DNA of 64,000 nt. Origin: Rhinopithecus roxellana (Eukaryota; Chordata; Mammalia; Primates; Cercopithecidae). Both the position numbers and the translations under genes were made by a program. Shown in pieces: positions 45,531-56,719 of this stretch. Within the stretch, counting starts at the first letter, position 1, and every line of letters begins with the position of its first letter. A model generated the notes under the pieces. The model saw only the letters and a list, made by a program, of their open reading frames with translations, made no database searches and was not told the DNA's origin. The stretch spans positions 137,925,808-137,989,807 of the forward strand of contig NC_044556.1 in the NCBI RefSeq assembly GCF_007565055.1. Direction: 5' to 3'.

Positions 45531-46500
45531 AATTTTGCAGTGACCCAGCATTATATGTATTTCCTTAAGGCCCAAGTCATGATAGAAAACAAATGCCCAT
45601 TGCTATTTGTTTCTTTAATTTTGTCCACTGTCTTTCTGAAAAAAATCCGCCTTAGGGATAACTCGACTGGATATGGGAACAAAGGGAATTAAGCTTTTAA
45701 ATATTATTTATGGCTAATATTATATGATAAAATAAGCATTCTTTTAATTTTAGTTTTACTCAAATTCATTAGACATCCAGTAAGAGCATACGTTTTATAT
45801 CCCAAATGATAAATATTCAGAACATCAAGGCACATAGAGTTCAATAAAAAATTTCAATAAAAGAATAAAACCGGAATACATTAAAAGATACATTTGTTTT
45901 GGTTTATCAATATAACATATCTTGTATTTGGATTTTTGTGGAAAAGTACATTAATGATTGAGAAAACTGATAGGTCTATTATCTTTTTAAATAAGATCCC
46001 TCTAGTCCTTATTTACTAAAAGATTTTCTGTTGGTTCATCTAAATGTTGCCCTTTGATGAGCTTTAGACTTTTTCGGTTTAAAGAGTGCGGTCCTCAGAT
46101 TAATGGGCAGACTGAGAACCAGATGTCTGTTGTCAGGGCTGAAAACCCAATTAAAATGGAGGCCATAAAGGTGAAAGGAAGGAAAAGGGTCAGCTAGAGC
46201 TAGTTTGAGCAGGGCAAAGGCTGGTAGAAATCAGAGATTTTGTGCTACATTGGCAGATCTGTTAAGAAGCTAATCTGTAGATACTTTTATCAAATGCTTT
46301 GAAACTCCTGAACCATGCGGGATTTAGGGAGATAATAATCTCCACAAAAATTTCAGGAAGGATTTGCTCTGAATTTTGACCTCAGAAATAGAACACAATT
46401 TTAAAAAAATGTCTGTTAAGACCCATATATTAGTATAGTCTCCCAAAGTCTCAGTAACAATTTTAAAATAGTATCTGAGCACCTTTCTGCCTGTACATAT
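45531..46500. other. nothing recognised
   Basis: AT-rich to about 46060, then more balanced. No supportable element or exon. Confidence 0.4.
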
Positions 46501-46559
46501 TAATATATTAACAATCTATTTATCTATACTTAGCACTATTGCAAAATTTTCTGACTGCT

Positions 46560-46715
46560 TCATATTTCTCCAGCCCCTTCACCTGTCATGCTATCTTGAT
46601 TAATCTTTTCTAAAGCAGTGCTCTAATATGTCAATATATTTTTTTAAATCTATAAGATTTCCCAATTGGCTACTAAAGAAAGTCAAAATCGCTTTCTCTC
46701 CAATGTGAGAATTTG
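46560..46715 (+). mobile_element. L2 fragment
   Basis: 'aatcttttctaaagcagtgc' (46603-46622) and 'atttcccaattggctactaa' resemble the sense L2 block around 'tctaaaacacaaatctgatc' and 'cagtggctccccattgcc'. Short and diverged. Confidence 0.45.
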
Positions 46716-46744
46716 TATGGTTTTATTCAATTTTCCTTTATTCA

Positions 46745-47720
46745 TGAATTAATTTCAGTGAATATTTTTCATGCACATACTATGTTCTGGATATTTATCT
46801 AAGCACTACTGATATAGGTGTAAATGAGGCCCTCAACCTCAGGGAATTAATATTTTAGTTGGAGGAGCAAAAACTGTACAAAACAAAAATATACATACAC
46901 ACATAAAGGGTGAAATTCACTCTGTAGAAAAAGCAGTATAAAAATTGATAGGGATTAGTACAGTGTTGTATGTCAGGATTCTTTTTTTTTTTTTTTGTAA
47001 ATAGGATTTACATAAAGCTTCATTGAGTGGTTCTCAGCAGAATGTTTGAGGAGGTGAAGAATAAATCTTGAAACATCTGAGGAAAGGCCATTCCAGGCAA
47101 AGGGAACAGCAAATGCAGTGATTCTGAAGCAACACCCTGCTTGGTAAATAAGAAACAAGCAAAGGCCATGGTTCTGCAGCAGAGGGAATACAAAGTCACT
47201 TGTCAGTGATGTTGTCAGAGAGGTAATGGTCAGGCTAGATCCAACAGGATATTACAGGGTATTGTTAGGCCTACTGGCCTTGGATGAGGTGGTCGGAAAT
47301 CATTTACAAATTTTGAGAAAAAAGTGACATTATGTGACTTACTTTTAAAAGAACCACTCAGGTTGGTGTTTTTTGAGTAGACTAGAGAGGGGAAATAAAA
47401 ATATAGGAATTATGGATTTATAGATGATTTTAAAACCAATGAACTTGTGAGTCCAACAAGAAACTAGGAGTAACCAGAATAGGGATGAGGTCCATGGACT
47501 GCCCCTGGCCACTCTATTAGCTAGGCTCAGTCAGACAAGGGGGACCACAACGGAGCCTTAAAGGGAGTGGCCAGCAAGCAGGAGGAAAACCAAGAGTGAA
47601 GGTTATCTAATACAACAAAAGTGGTCAAGGAGGTTCAAAGGATAGTCTAGGTTAAATGCTGCCGCTCATAGATCAAGTTAGATGAGGGCTGAGAATAAAG
47701 ATAAGTTATTTGTGATCCCG
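46745..47720 (-). mobile_element. L2 LINE, about 1 kb or more
   Basis: Antisense L2: tail block 'catactatgttctggatatt', 'gaggaaaggccattccaggc' (47079-47098), 'aaagggaacagcaaatgcag' (47098-47117), 'tactggccttggatgaggtg', 'gagtggccagcaagcaggag' (47565-47584), 'gtggtcaaggaggttcaaag', ending near 'gatgagggctgagaataaag'. The upstream limit is uncertain and may reach about 48050. A 16-nt T run at 46982-46997 lies inside. Confidence 0.7.
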
Positions 47721-49600
47721 AATATATAATCGGTGGACTTGTGTGGGTGGAAAGGGCGTAGGCAACTATTGCATTGTCATCAAAAACTAAACAGTGAAAC
47801 ACAGATAGGGTACAGGGTGAAGGGTGACGTAAGGTAAACGAGAGTGTTTTTTTCATGAGGGGAAATTAAACAGATTTGTGTATTGATGAGAAAAAGTTAG
47901 TTTAAAAAAAATGATATGAAAGTTTGAGGAGAGAAAAAGTGTGAGGTAATTATTTATGACACCAAGAGGTGAAAGAAAGAGGCAACTGTAAGATAAAAGA
48001 AATGTTGGATCAGAGTGGTCAAGAATGAGAATGTAAGCTGGCAAGCTGGGAGATAAAAAGTGGAAAGCATAAAATTGAGTTTACGGGGGGTGGGGGCGGG
48101 GGATCAGTTATGATTACCAACAAACGCTGCAGTATCACAATGCGTGTAATTGGTTGAAATACCATGAGGTCAAAGTAATTGAGAAGAAGAATATTGGGAA
48201 AATTACCTATATAATTATTGCAAATGTATCAGGAACTATGACAGTGTTTTAGACTAAATCAGAATCCACAATGTGGATGGAATAAGAGAAATGAACTAGA
48301 AATCTGTAGATGACTGCAACAAGAAAGTACAGTGGGTGACATAATCTAACGGCCTGAGCTTCAAATCTAGGGTTTTTAAAGAGAACAGTGGTGGAGACAC
48401 TGTAAATTAAGTGCACTTGCACTACTTTCAGTTCCAGTACGACAAGGAATGTAGAAAAGGAAATAGCCACTGATTTAGGGGATGCAATAGGAGCCTTATC
48501 CTCAGGGAAGAATTAGGTCTCATAAAGAAGTGAAATTCACAGAAACAATTGAAGATCTAGATTTTGCTAAAAATATAAGTTCCAGAGTGCACAGTGAAAG
48601 GGTTTTGGAATCAAATATCTGATAAGGGATGAGGGTGACTTGTGAGATTTATATTTTTGATGAAGACTGATATAATCAGGAATTAATTTAGGATGCCATG
48701 CAAACAGTCTTGAGGTCTTTAAAGCAGATTGCATTGAAGAGGCTGTGTGTATTGACGGCAGCAAGAGGGGAAAGGGAGTAAAGGGAAGATTACACAAAGG
48801 CATGATTATGAGCAGGTGAGAACCATTGAAAACATCACAAAGGCTGGCTTTAGTGGCAACAATCATGATCTATATTTTACTATAAACCTTGTCTTTCTAC
48901 TGTCGTGTGCTTCATTGCAGTGTATAGCATTTGAAATCCTAGATCCTCTTAATCCCTTATGACAATGGAGAATAGAAGTCAAAAAAAAAAAAAAATCATA
49001 GCAGTTGTACTTAAACTTTGAAGTATCTCTTTACTCCTGCAGTTGAAGGCATAAAGGTGGGGGAAGTGGGTAATAATATCAAGATAAGTGAAATTCTAGA
49101 ACTCCCTCCCCTTTTTAATTACTTTTTCTACTGCTCCCTATTGCACACATTTTCTTCATCCCTGACTTCTCTGTTTCAGTTCATTTCCTTTTTTATTCTA
49201 CTCATATTGTTTTCTCTATCTGTAAAGTTAATATTGTATGACATTATCACACTTCCAAAGATCACTGAGAAATGTGGTTTATTTGAAAGGAAGGGATACA
49301 AGCAGGTAGAATAGAACTGGGGATTCTGCTATGTTTTTCTAATTTTCTTATCAGTAATTAATTACAGCATTGCTGAGTATCTCAGCAAATGTGCCACATA
49401 TAAGACACAGCTGAGGTTTATCAATTAGCAAGCACATGCACGCTAATGCCTATCATTTTGTGAGCTTTTTTCACCTTGACACAGGTACTTGGTATTTTGA
49501 ATACATGATCGTTTCATCACTTTGCAGCTGCATATCTACATCATAGTAAAGCTGCTTGTTCTCAGATGAGCAATCAGAATGGTTATCACAATTGTCACAG
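47721..49600. other. unassigned, partly purine-rich; G run
   Basis: The plus strand is purine-rich to about 48860, as expected if very decayed antisense L2 continues. A G-rich motif lies at 48085-48103 ('ggggggtgggggcggggga'). An A run is at about 48979-48994. No gene is supported. Confidence 0.35.
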
Positions 49601-49604
49601 CATA

Positions 49605-49735
49605 AAGTATTTTATTTTATTCCTGTAAGCTCCATGAGGGCATGGATACAAATCTGCTTTAGAAATTCTGTATAATTACACCCAATACAGCCTCTATGTA
49701 TTCAAAAATGAATATTTTTGAATAAATGAATGTGA
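49605..49735 (+). repeat. L2 3' tail
   Basis: 'tgtaagctccatgagggcat' (49625-49644) and the end 'tttttgaataaatgaatgtg' match the sense L2 3' tail with its TGAATGAA-type terminus. Confidence 0.6.
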
Positions 49736-49829
49736 ATTTTTCAATGTTGGTGAGAGTATTAAATAATAACTCAAACACAAAATAGGTAAGTGGAAGATAA
49801 ACTTGATAAAATTCCCAGGTCATACTTTT

Positions 49830-50113
49830 TCTTTTTAGACAGAGTCTTGCTCTGTCTCCAGGCTGGAGTGCAGCGGCGAGATCTCGGCTCTCTGCAATCT
49901 TCGAATCCCTGGCTCAAGCAATTCTCCTGCCTCAGCCTCCTGAGTAGCTGGGACTGCAGGTGCCTGCTATCACGCCCGGCTAGTTTTTGTATTTTTAGTA
50001 GAGAGGAGGTTTCACCATGTTAGCCAGGATGGTCTCATCTCCTGACCTCGTGATCTGCCCGCCGCAGACTCCCAAAGTGTTGGGATTACAGGTGTGAGCC
50101 ACCACCCCCGGCC
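49830..50113 (-). mobile_element. Alu (S/Y-like) SINE, head-to-head with the next Alu
   Basis: Antisense dimer from 'tagacagagtcttgctctgt' to 'ggtgtgagccaccacccccg'. The A tail is nearly lost (only 'ctttttctttt' at the left). It lies 210 bp from an Alu in the opposite orientation. Confidence 0.9.
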
Positions 50114-50323
50114 AGATCGCCGTTTTCTGAAGTATCAGAAAAAAAAATCATAAAAATCTTAAAAGCTGGAGGATAAATTCAGAAAGCAGAACATAAGCTA
50201 GATAGGAATTTCAATGAGTAAAAATTTAAAAAAATGAAAAAATAAATACGTGAGTATTTAGATTGAAAACACTAGTCAAATACTGAATAGAAATAATAAT
50301 AGCAATATGAAAAACATGCTTGG

Positions 50324-50610
50324 CTGGGTGTGGTGGCTCATGCCTGTAATCCTAGCACTTTGGGAGGTCGAGGCGGGCGAATCACGAGGTCAGGAGATGG
50401 AGACCATCCTGGCTAACACAGTGAAACCTCGTCTCTACTAAAAATACAAAAAATTCGCTGGGCTGTGGTGGCGGGCACCTGTAGTCCCAGCTACTCGGGA
50501 GGCTGAGGCAGGAGAATCACTTGAACCCAGGAGGCAGAGGTTGCAGTGATCTGAGATCACCCCACTGCACTTCAACCTGGGTGACACAGCCAGAGTCTGT
50601 CAAAAAAAAA
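50324..50610 (+). mobile_element. AluY-like SINE
   Basis: Sense dimer from 'ggctgggtgtggtggctcat' with 'aatcacgaggtcaggagatg' (AluY-like) to a short A run (50601-50610). A few deletions lie in the right monomer. Confidence 0.92.
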
Positions 50611-50821
50611 AGCAGAATGCTCACTGGAATCAATGAAATTTCTGAGCTCCAAAGATAAAGTTAAAATTCTAAATGAGCCCAGGAAGAATAACAACTGTTA
50701 AGGATACAATAATCAAAAGAGGATCAGATTTCTAATTACTAAAATATATTTTTAGAATTATATTAAAATTTTTAAATTATAATACTGAAATGTAACACTT
50801 CAAATTTTAAAAAATCTAGAA

Positions 50822-51165
50822 GATTTTTCCAGGAAAAAAACTTAGCATGTTGGCCTGGGCAAAGAATTTATGACTAAGACCTCAAAAGCAAATGTAACAA
50901 AAACAAAAATAGATCCATGGGACTCAATAAAACTAAAGCTCTTCTACACACAAAAAGAAAAAATCAACAGAGTAAACAGACAATCTACAGGATGGCAGAA
51001 AATATTTGCAAACTATGCATCTGCCAAAGGACTAATATCCAAAATCTGCAAGAAACTCAACCCAACAAGAAAAAAAAAAAAAAAGCAAATAATCTCATTA
51101 GAAAGTGGGCAAAAGACATGAATACACACGTCTCAAAACAAAACCTGCAGTCAAGAAACATATGA
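50822..51165 (+). mobile_element. L1 ORF2 fragment (C-terminal half)
   Basis: 'tgggcaaagaatttatgact' (50857 on), 'actaaagctcttctacacac', 'gcaaactatgcatctgccaa' and 'agtgggcaaaagacatgaat' are L1P-type ORF2 sequence in sense. Frames at 50870-51121 and 50917-51165 partly follow the ORF2 frame but are broken by an indel in the A run at 51070-51084. No 3'UTR follows. Confidence 0.85.
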
Positions 51166-51179
51166 AACAAATAATAAAT

Positions 51180-51290
51180 TTGACTCATTATATAAACAGA
51201 ACTAAAAACAAAAAACACATGATTTTCTCAGTAGATGCAGAAAAAGCTTTTCATAAAATTCAACCTCCCTTCATGTGAAAAACAAGGAAC
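51180..51290 (+). mobile_element. L1 ORF2 fragment (earlier part, out of order)
   Basis: 'ttatataaacagaactaaaa' and 'tagatgcagaaaaagctttt' (51232-51251) belong to the ORF2 reverse-transcriptase region, which in an intact L1 lies well upstream of the piece at 50822-51165. Confidence 0.78.
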
Positions 51291-53786
51291 ATATTTTAGG
51301 TATTTTTAAATGTACAATAAATGATTGCTGAAAGTAGTCTGATCATTCTTAGTAATGCCATTGAGATAATCAGGCATTATGCATATCATGATATGATGCA
51401 ATAAAAGCACAACACTATGTGCTTTTTTTTTTTCAAAAAAGATATTTTAAAAATACACTTTTTAAAATTAAAAGCTCCCATTTCGATTAATGTTTACAAA
51501 GTGAATAGTTTTATGTATTAACATCTGAGTGTTTCAGGGGAGGGAAGGGGCAAAAAAAAACTATTATCTGCACCACAGAATCTTCCATCACAGCCCCCAA
51601 TTTGTTATTCCTCGTCCTCTAAGTAATAATTTTCTGGTTTCACTACACCCTATAAATTGGACTTTTCAGAAATGCTTACTATGAATTTGATTAGTCTTCT
51701 ACATCTAAATTCTGTATGTAGAACTAAAGAGAAGAACTTGCTAACTGATAGCATGAGGAAACAGTCTAATAAATCCAGAAACTGGAATACTGTAAGGGAC
51801 AACTTGCTTGGTCTTTGCAGTATTTGAGGTAGGGAAAAGAAGACAATTGCTATAAATTAAAACTGATGCAAGTAAAATTACAATAAATTGAATTCATGGT
51901 CCTTGATTAGATCCCAACTAGAACAAACCATCTGTAAAGGACATTTTAGGAAAATTGAGGAAATTTAAATACGGATTTTATATAAGATTAAAGGACTATT
52001 TTTAAGTTTTTTGGTTTTGAAAATTATACTGCAGGTAATATTCTTTTTTGAATTTCACACTGAAATATTAGGGGTGTGAAATATGCTATCTGTAACATTT
52101 TAAATTATTATAGAAAAAATAGATGAATAAATAAGACAAATTGTTAATCTTTGCACAATCTGTACTAGATTACAAGTATATGATTATTTATTATATGCTT
52201 CTCTCTGTTTTTTATATGATTGAAGTTTTTAAAATACAAATTTTAAGGAGGATACAAGTATATTACACACATAATGTCTATTTTACAATAAGGAATGTAT
52301 AATTTAAATAATTATTCCAGATTAATTTATATATTTGAATTTTTGTACATACTTTAATAATAGACATTTTCTTCTTTGACTTTATATTTATACATTATTT
52401 TATTGATGTTGTTAACAGTCTAAATATTTCAAGACTTTAATTCAACTGTCTTTATAAAGGATTTTGAAGTTGTTTCAATTTCGGTATTACTGGAAGCCAC
52501 TTAATAGGCTTGTTTCTTTAAACTTCCATTTTACTTTGCTCTATAGAAAATCAATATGAGGTTAAGAAGAGACTTTTATCTAAAGTTACAAAAGGTTAAC
52601 TCTTCCTCATTTATAAATATATTGGCCTTATAATGATGCTAAATAGATGTCTTATTCTTTAATTTTCAAAATGGAAGTTTTTGAAAAGAATATACCTGAA
52701 TCTATTTTTTACATACACCATTTTAATGTTTAAAATGGTATTTGAATATATAAATATCCCCTTTAACAGGCATATCTAACAAAACATGTGATTAAATGCC
52801 AAATGTAATTATTATCAACAAAACCAAACATTGGTAAAAGTCAGAACACTCTCAGCTTAATTTATGCTGTGCTTTCAAAGGCCTAATGTAGCCTATTATT
52901 GTACTAGATGTTAGAAGCTTACTGTAGTATCTGTACTTTGAGAATGTAAGTCATTTATGGACAAATTGTTTGGTTGCTGTTGCACAGTAAAATCTTTAAA
53001 GTGCAAACACACTTGAGGTTTTATTATTGCAATAGTCACAGAGTAGCATCTTCTGTTTTTGTGGGGCTTCTGGTATAAGCTTTAATGTAAACTTGAGTGA
53101 TATTCTTGGAAGTTCACTAGTTAATATGTCATAATGCTGAGTTTTGGTTATAAAAATATTACAAAGTTTTATATAGATCTGTAACTCAGTTTGAACTAGA
53201 GAAATAAAATGGTTTAAAACATACAGTTAGGCAACTGGTACCTTCGATCATTTCAACTCAGAACCAACTCAAGTTCACAAAATAAGCACCATTTATTGAT
53301 ACACACAGGTCTCTTGAAATTTCAATGATCTTAATTGTACCCACTGACTTTTATTTGGTTGCCTGTTATGGAGAGGTCTCATTGAGCTGCTGCTTCTTCT
53401 TTTCAGTAAGTAATGAATTTCAATTTACTCATCCTCTGCAAGAAAACAGAAATTGGTTTCTTTTCACTTGTGTACCTGTGATCAGAAAAGAAATTCTGAA
53501 ACTGATAATCCCACTTACAAAGTTAGATCTTAATTTTCTTTTGATCTTTCAGAATCTGTATTCATGGATTTATTTAAATATGATAATAAACTTTATTTAC
53601 ATAATCAATAAATTGATCTAAATTATTGAATGATAAAAATATATGTACTAGGGAACATTCATTCCAGGCAATAGCATCAAAATGCAGTCTATAACTTGTG
53701 GTGGTGTCAGTGGGGCTTTGTCACATATGTATTTCCTAAGCATTAGATGGCACAACATGCCACAGTGATTTAAATTGTTTGTTAAC
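51291..53786. other. repeat-poor AT-rich segment
   Basis: About 2.5 kb in which I recognise no SINE, LINE, LTR or DNA element. Only short T/A runs occur (51424-51433, 51551-51560). Several short stretches look like ordinary 3'UTR-type or intergenic DNA. The plus frame at 53325-53621 (98 codons) is isoleucine/phenylalanine-rich, as expected by chance in AT-rich DNA. Confidence 0.45.
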
Positions 53787-53791
53787 AATGT

Positions 53792-53793
<2 letters not shown>

Positions 53794-53841
<48 letters not shown>

Positions 53842-54068
53842 AGACGGAGTCTTGCTCTCTCGCCCAGGCTGGAGTGCAGTGGCCGGATCTCAGCTCACTG
53901 CAAGCTCCGCCTCCCGGGTTCACGCTCTTCTCCTGCCTCAGCCTCCGGAGTAGCTGGGACTACAGACGCCCGCCACCTCGCCCGGCTAGTTTTTTTTTGT
54001 ATTTTTTAGTAGAGACGGGGTTTCACCGTGTTAGCCAGGATGGTCTCGATCTCCTGACCTGGTGATCC
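53794..54068 (-). mobile_element. young AluY (Old World monkey type), 5'-truncated, very long tail
   Basis: A run of 47 T (53794-53840), then antisense Alu from 'gagacggagtcttgctctct' to 'tcctgacctggtgatcc'. It stops there, so about 45 nt of the 5' head are missing. Target duplication 'aatgtcc' plus a T run: left copy from 53787, right copy from 54069. Variants 'gtggccggatctcagctcac' and 'cgcccggctagttttttttt' fit cercopithecine AluY. Little divergence apart from a few sites. Confidence 0.93.
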
Positions 54069-54075
54069 AATGTCC

Positions 54076-55120
54076 TTTTTTTAATAGGATCATAATATAT
54101 GTGCAACTGACTACATTGTTTGTTTTGTTTGGATTAGGTAAATGCAATTTAGAAAAGATCATAGACCCTTTTCTTGTATGCATCAAAGCAACAGATGTTT
54201 TGGGTGAAATAGTGAATTCCATTCTATGTTTTGTTGATACTGTTAGACAGTAAGAAATACTGCTTAGTACTACAGAGTGTAATGTAATGAGACAATGTAC
54301 CTACCCACAGGAAACTAATGATCCAATAGAAATATTAGGATAAGTCCAAAAATGGCAAGAAGCCAAACTACAACATGTTTTTAGCTTAAAAGGGAACAAA
54401 AGTATAAGCTGTTCTTTCTAAATGAGAATCCATGTATTTGTAAAAAGCTTGTGGTTTTAAATAAGCCTCTACAGGGCAGATGTATTCAAAGTACCCTGGA
54501 AAATTAAAAAAATATCTCAACATTGTAAACTAAGTTTTAGCACTTAAGAATGAAATTAATAAAAATAAGTTATATAATAAGTTAGTTCTTTATAACCGTG
54601 AACCTTTATGACAGTTCAAAAATACTTTTTAGCAAGACATTAATCCCAATTAATCTTAATTAATTGTCTTAACATATCTAAAAAGAAGAGATAGATAGGT
54701 TGCGAGGTTTATAAAAGAATCCAGGAGCTAGGATTAAAGCTATTTCCAGCCTTGCCTTGCCAAATGGCAAGAGATCAAAATAATGGCCACTAGAGAGGCA
54801 CACCTTGCTTTAGGAGTCAAAGGAAGTTAATTATCCTTTTGTCTGTCATGGGTGAACTATGTCAATACTGCCCAAACATTTTATTAGTAATTTAGCTTCT
54901 TTTTTAAACAGTGATACACTAGACGTGTACATTTAGTTTGATGGAAATATACAACATCAAATGAAATATAATTAGTTGGCATTGTAATTTGTACAAACAG
55001 TAATTCTCTTTTGAGGTTAGTTATTTCAATCACATCTCTAAGAACTTGATAAACTGTGAGATCACTGAAAAAAAAATAAGTGGAACTTCTAATCTTGAGG
55101 AACAGTCTCTAAATTCTGGT
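54076..55120. other. nothing recognised
   Basis: About 1 kb of AT-rich unassigned DNA between the young Alu and the young L1. Confidence 0.4.
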
Positions 55121-55136
55121 TGTTAAATGATTTTTT

Positions 55137-55996
55137 TTTATTATACTTTTAAGTTCTAGGGTACATATGCACAACATGCAGGTTTGTTACATATGTATAC
55201 ATGTGCCATGTTGGTGTGCTGCACCCATTAACTCGTCATTTACATTAGGTATATCTCCTAATGCTATCCCTGCCCCCTCCCCACTCCCCACAATAGGCCC
55301 TGGTGTGTGATGCTCCCCTTCCTGTGTCCAAGTCATCTCATTGTTCAATTCCCACCTATGAGTGAGAACATGCCGTGTTTGGTTTTCTGTTCTTGCGATA
55401 GTTTGCTGAGAATGATGGTTTCCAGCTTCATCCATGTCCCTACAAAGGACACAAACTCATTGTTTTTTATGGCTGCATAGTATTCCATGGTGTATATGTG
55501 CCACATTTTCTTAATCCAATCTGTCACTGATGGACATTTGGGTTGATTCCAAGTCTTTGCTATTGTGAATAGAGCTGCAATAAACATACATGTGCATGTG
55601 TCTTTATAGCAGCATGATTTATAATCCTTTGGGTTTATACCCAGTAATAGGATGGCTGGGTCAAATGGTATTTCTAGTTCTAGATCCTTGAGGAATCGCC
55701 ACACTGTTTTCCACAATGGTTGAACGAGTTTACAGTCCCACCAACAGTGTAAAAGTGTTCCTATTTCTCCACATCCTCTCCAGCACCTGGTATTTCCTGA
55801 CTTTTTAATGATTGCCATTCTAACTGGTGTGAGATGGTATCTCATTGTGGTTTTGATTTGCATTTCTCTGATGGCGAGTGATGACGAGCAGTTTTTCATG
55901 TGTCTGTTGGCTATATGAATGTCTTCTTTTGAGAAGTGTCTGTTCATATCCTCCACCCACTTTTTGATGGGGTTGTTTTTTTCTTGTAAATTTGTT
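55137..55996 (-). mobile_element. L1PA-type 3' end, 5'-truncated
   Basis: Antisense L1: 'ttattatacttttaagttct' at the left is the complement of the L1 3' terminus, followed by 'gcaggtttgttacatatgta' and the whole 3'UTR, then the ORF2 C-terminus, and truncation at 'tcttgtaaatttgtt'. It is about 860 bp with low divergence and a perfect target duplication. The A tail is short (T-rich at 55129-55141). Confidence 0.94.
55345..55956 (-). pseudogene. L1 ORF2 C-terminal fragment, frame still open
   Basis: 203 codons from the first in-frame ATG after the truncation to the stop at the ORF2 end. The conceptual residues include the ORF2 C-terminal cysteine motif C-X3-C-X7-H-X4-C (Cys58, Cys62, His70, Cys75), embedded in 'RCWRGCGEIGTLLHCWWDC'. 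In full-length L1 this region aids retrotransposition together with the endonuclease and reverse-transcriptase domains, both of which are missing. The frame being open reflects youth, not function; there is no promoter and the copy cannot move. Confidence 0.88.
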
Positions 55997-56012
55997 TGTT
56001 AAATGATTTTTT

Positions 56013-56390
56013 AAAGGCCTATACCAACAGTGGGTTGCCTTATTTAATAATGTTTATAGAATACTTAGTTTCAGGCACTGTCTTAGGTACGGGTCTTATA
56101 ATGCCAAGTAAAAGTCAAATTGTCTCTGTTTGATCATACGGGTTTAGGAGAGTTAAAAAATAAAGTTTATTGAATTAATGATACTAAATATATTAAGATT
56201 TATATATAAAAACATTAGAAATTAAAAATATTAAAACAGGATATGATCAGTGCTGGAAAATTTCATGCATTGCATTTGAAAATTGACATTGTTTTCTAAA
56301 AATAAAATTTAAAAAAATGTTACATAACCAAAGCATACTGAGTCTTTATGTTAGTTAACGTAGCTTTTGATGTACTAACCAGATTAGAGG
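56013..56390. other. nothing recognised
   Basis: Short AT-rich spacer between the L1 and the next Alu. Confidence 0.4.
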
Positions 56391-56403
56391 CCCAAGAGTA
56401 CTG

Positions 56404-56702
56404 TTTTTTTTTTTTTTTTTTTTGAGACGGAGTCTCGCTCTGTCACCCAGGCTGGAGTGCGGTGGCCGGATCTCAGCTCACTACAAGCTCCGCCTCCCGG
56501 GTTCACGCCATTCTCCTGCCTCAGCCTCCCGAGTAGCTGGGACTACAGGCGCCGCCACCTCGCCCGGCTAATTGTTTGTATTTTTAGTAGAGACGGGGTT
56601 TCACCGTGTTAGCCAGGATGGTCTCGATCTCCTGACCTCGTGATCCACCCATCTCGGCCTCCCAAAGTGCTGGGATTACAGGCTTGAGCCACCGCGCCCA
56701 GC
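56404..56702 (-). mobile_element. young AluY (Old World monkey type), full length
   Basis: T run (56404-56423), then antisense Alu from 'gagacggagtctcgctctgt' to 'gcttgagccaccgcgcccag'. The target duplication 'cccaagagtactgtt' occurs from 56391 and from 56703. The head variant 'ggcttgagccacc' and 'ggtggccggatctcagctca' support the monkey AluY lineage. Confidence 0.94.
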
Positions 56703-56719
56703 CCCAAGAGTACTGTTAA

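Larger units (their letters stand above)
55121..56012. repeat. 16-bp target site duplication around L1
   Basis: 'tgttaaatgatttttt' occurs at 55121-55136 and 55997-56012, exactly flanking the L1. No mismatch, which supports a fairly recent insertion. Confidence 0.92.

Noticed and set aside
55345..55956. 203-codon frame as a possible host gene
   Set aside because: It is the L1 ORF2 C-terminus within a truncated L1 with target duplication.
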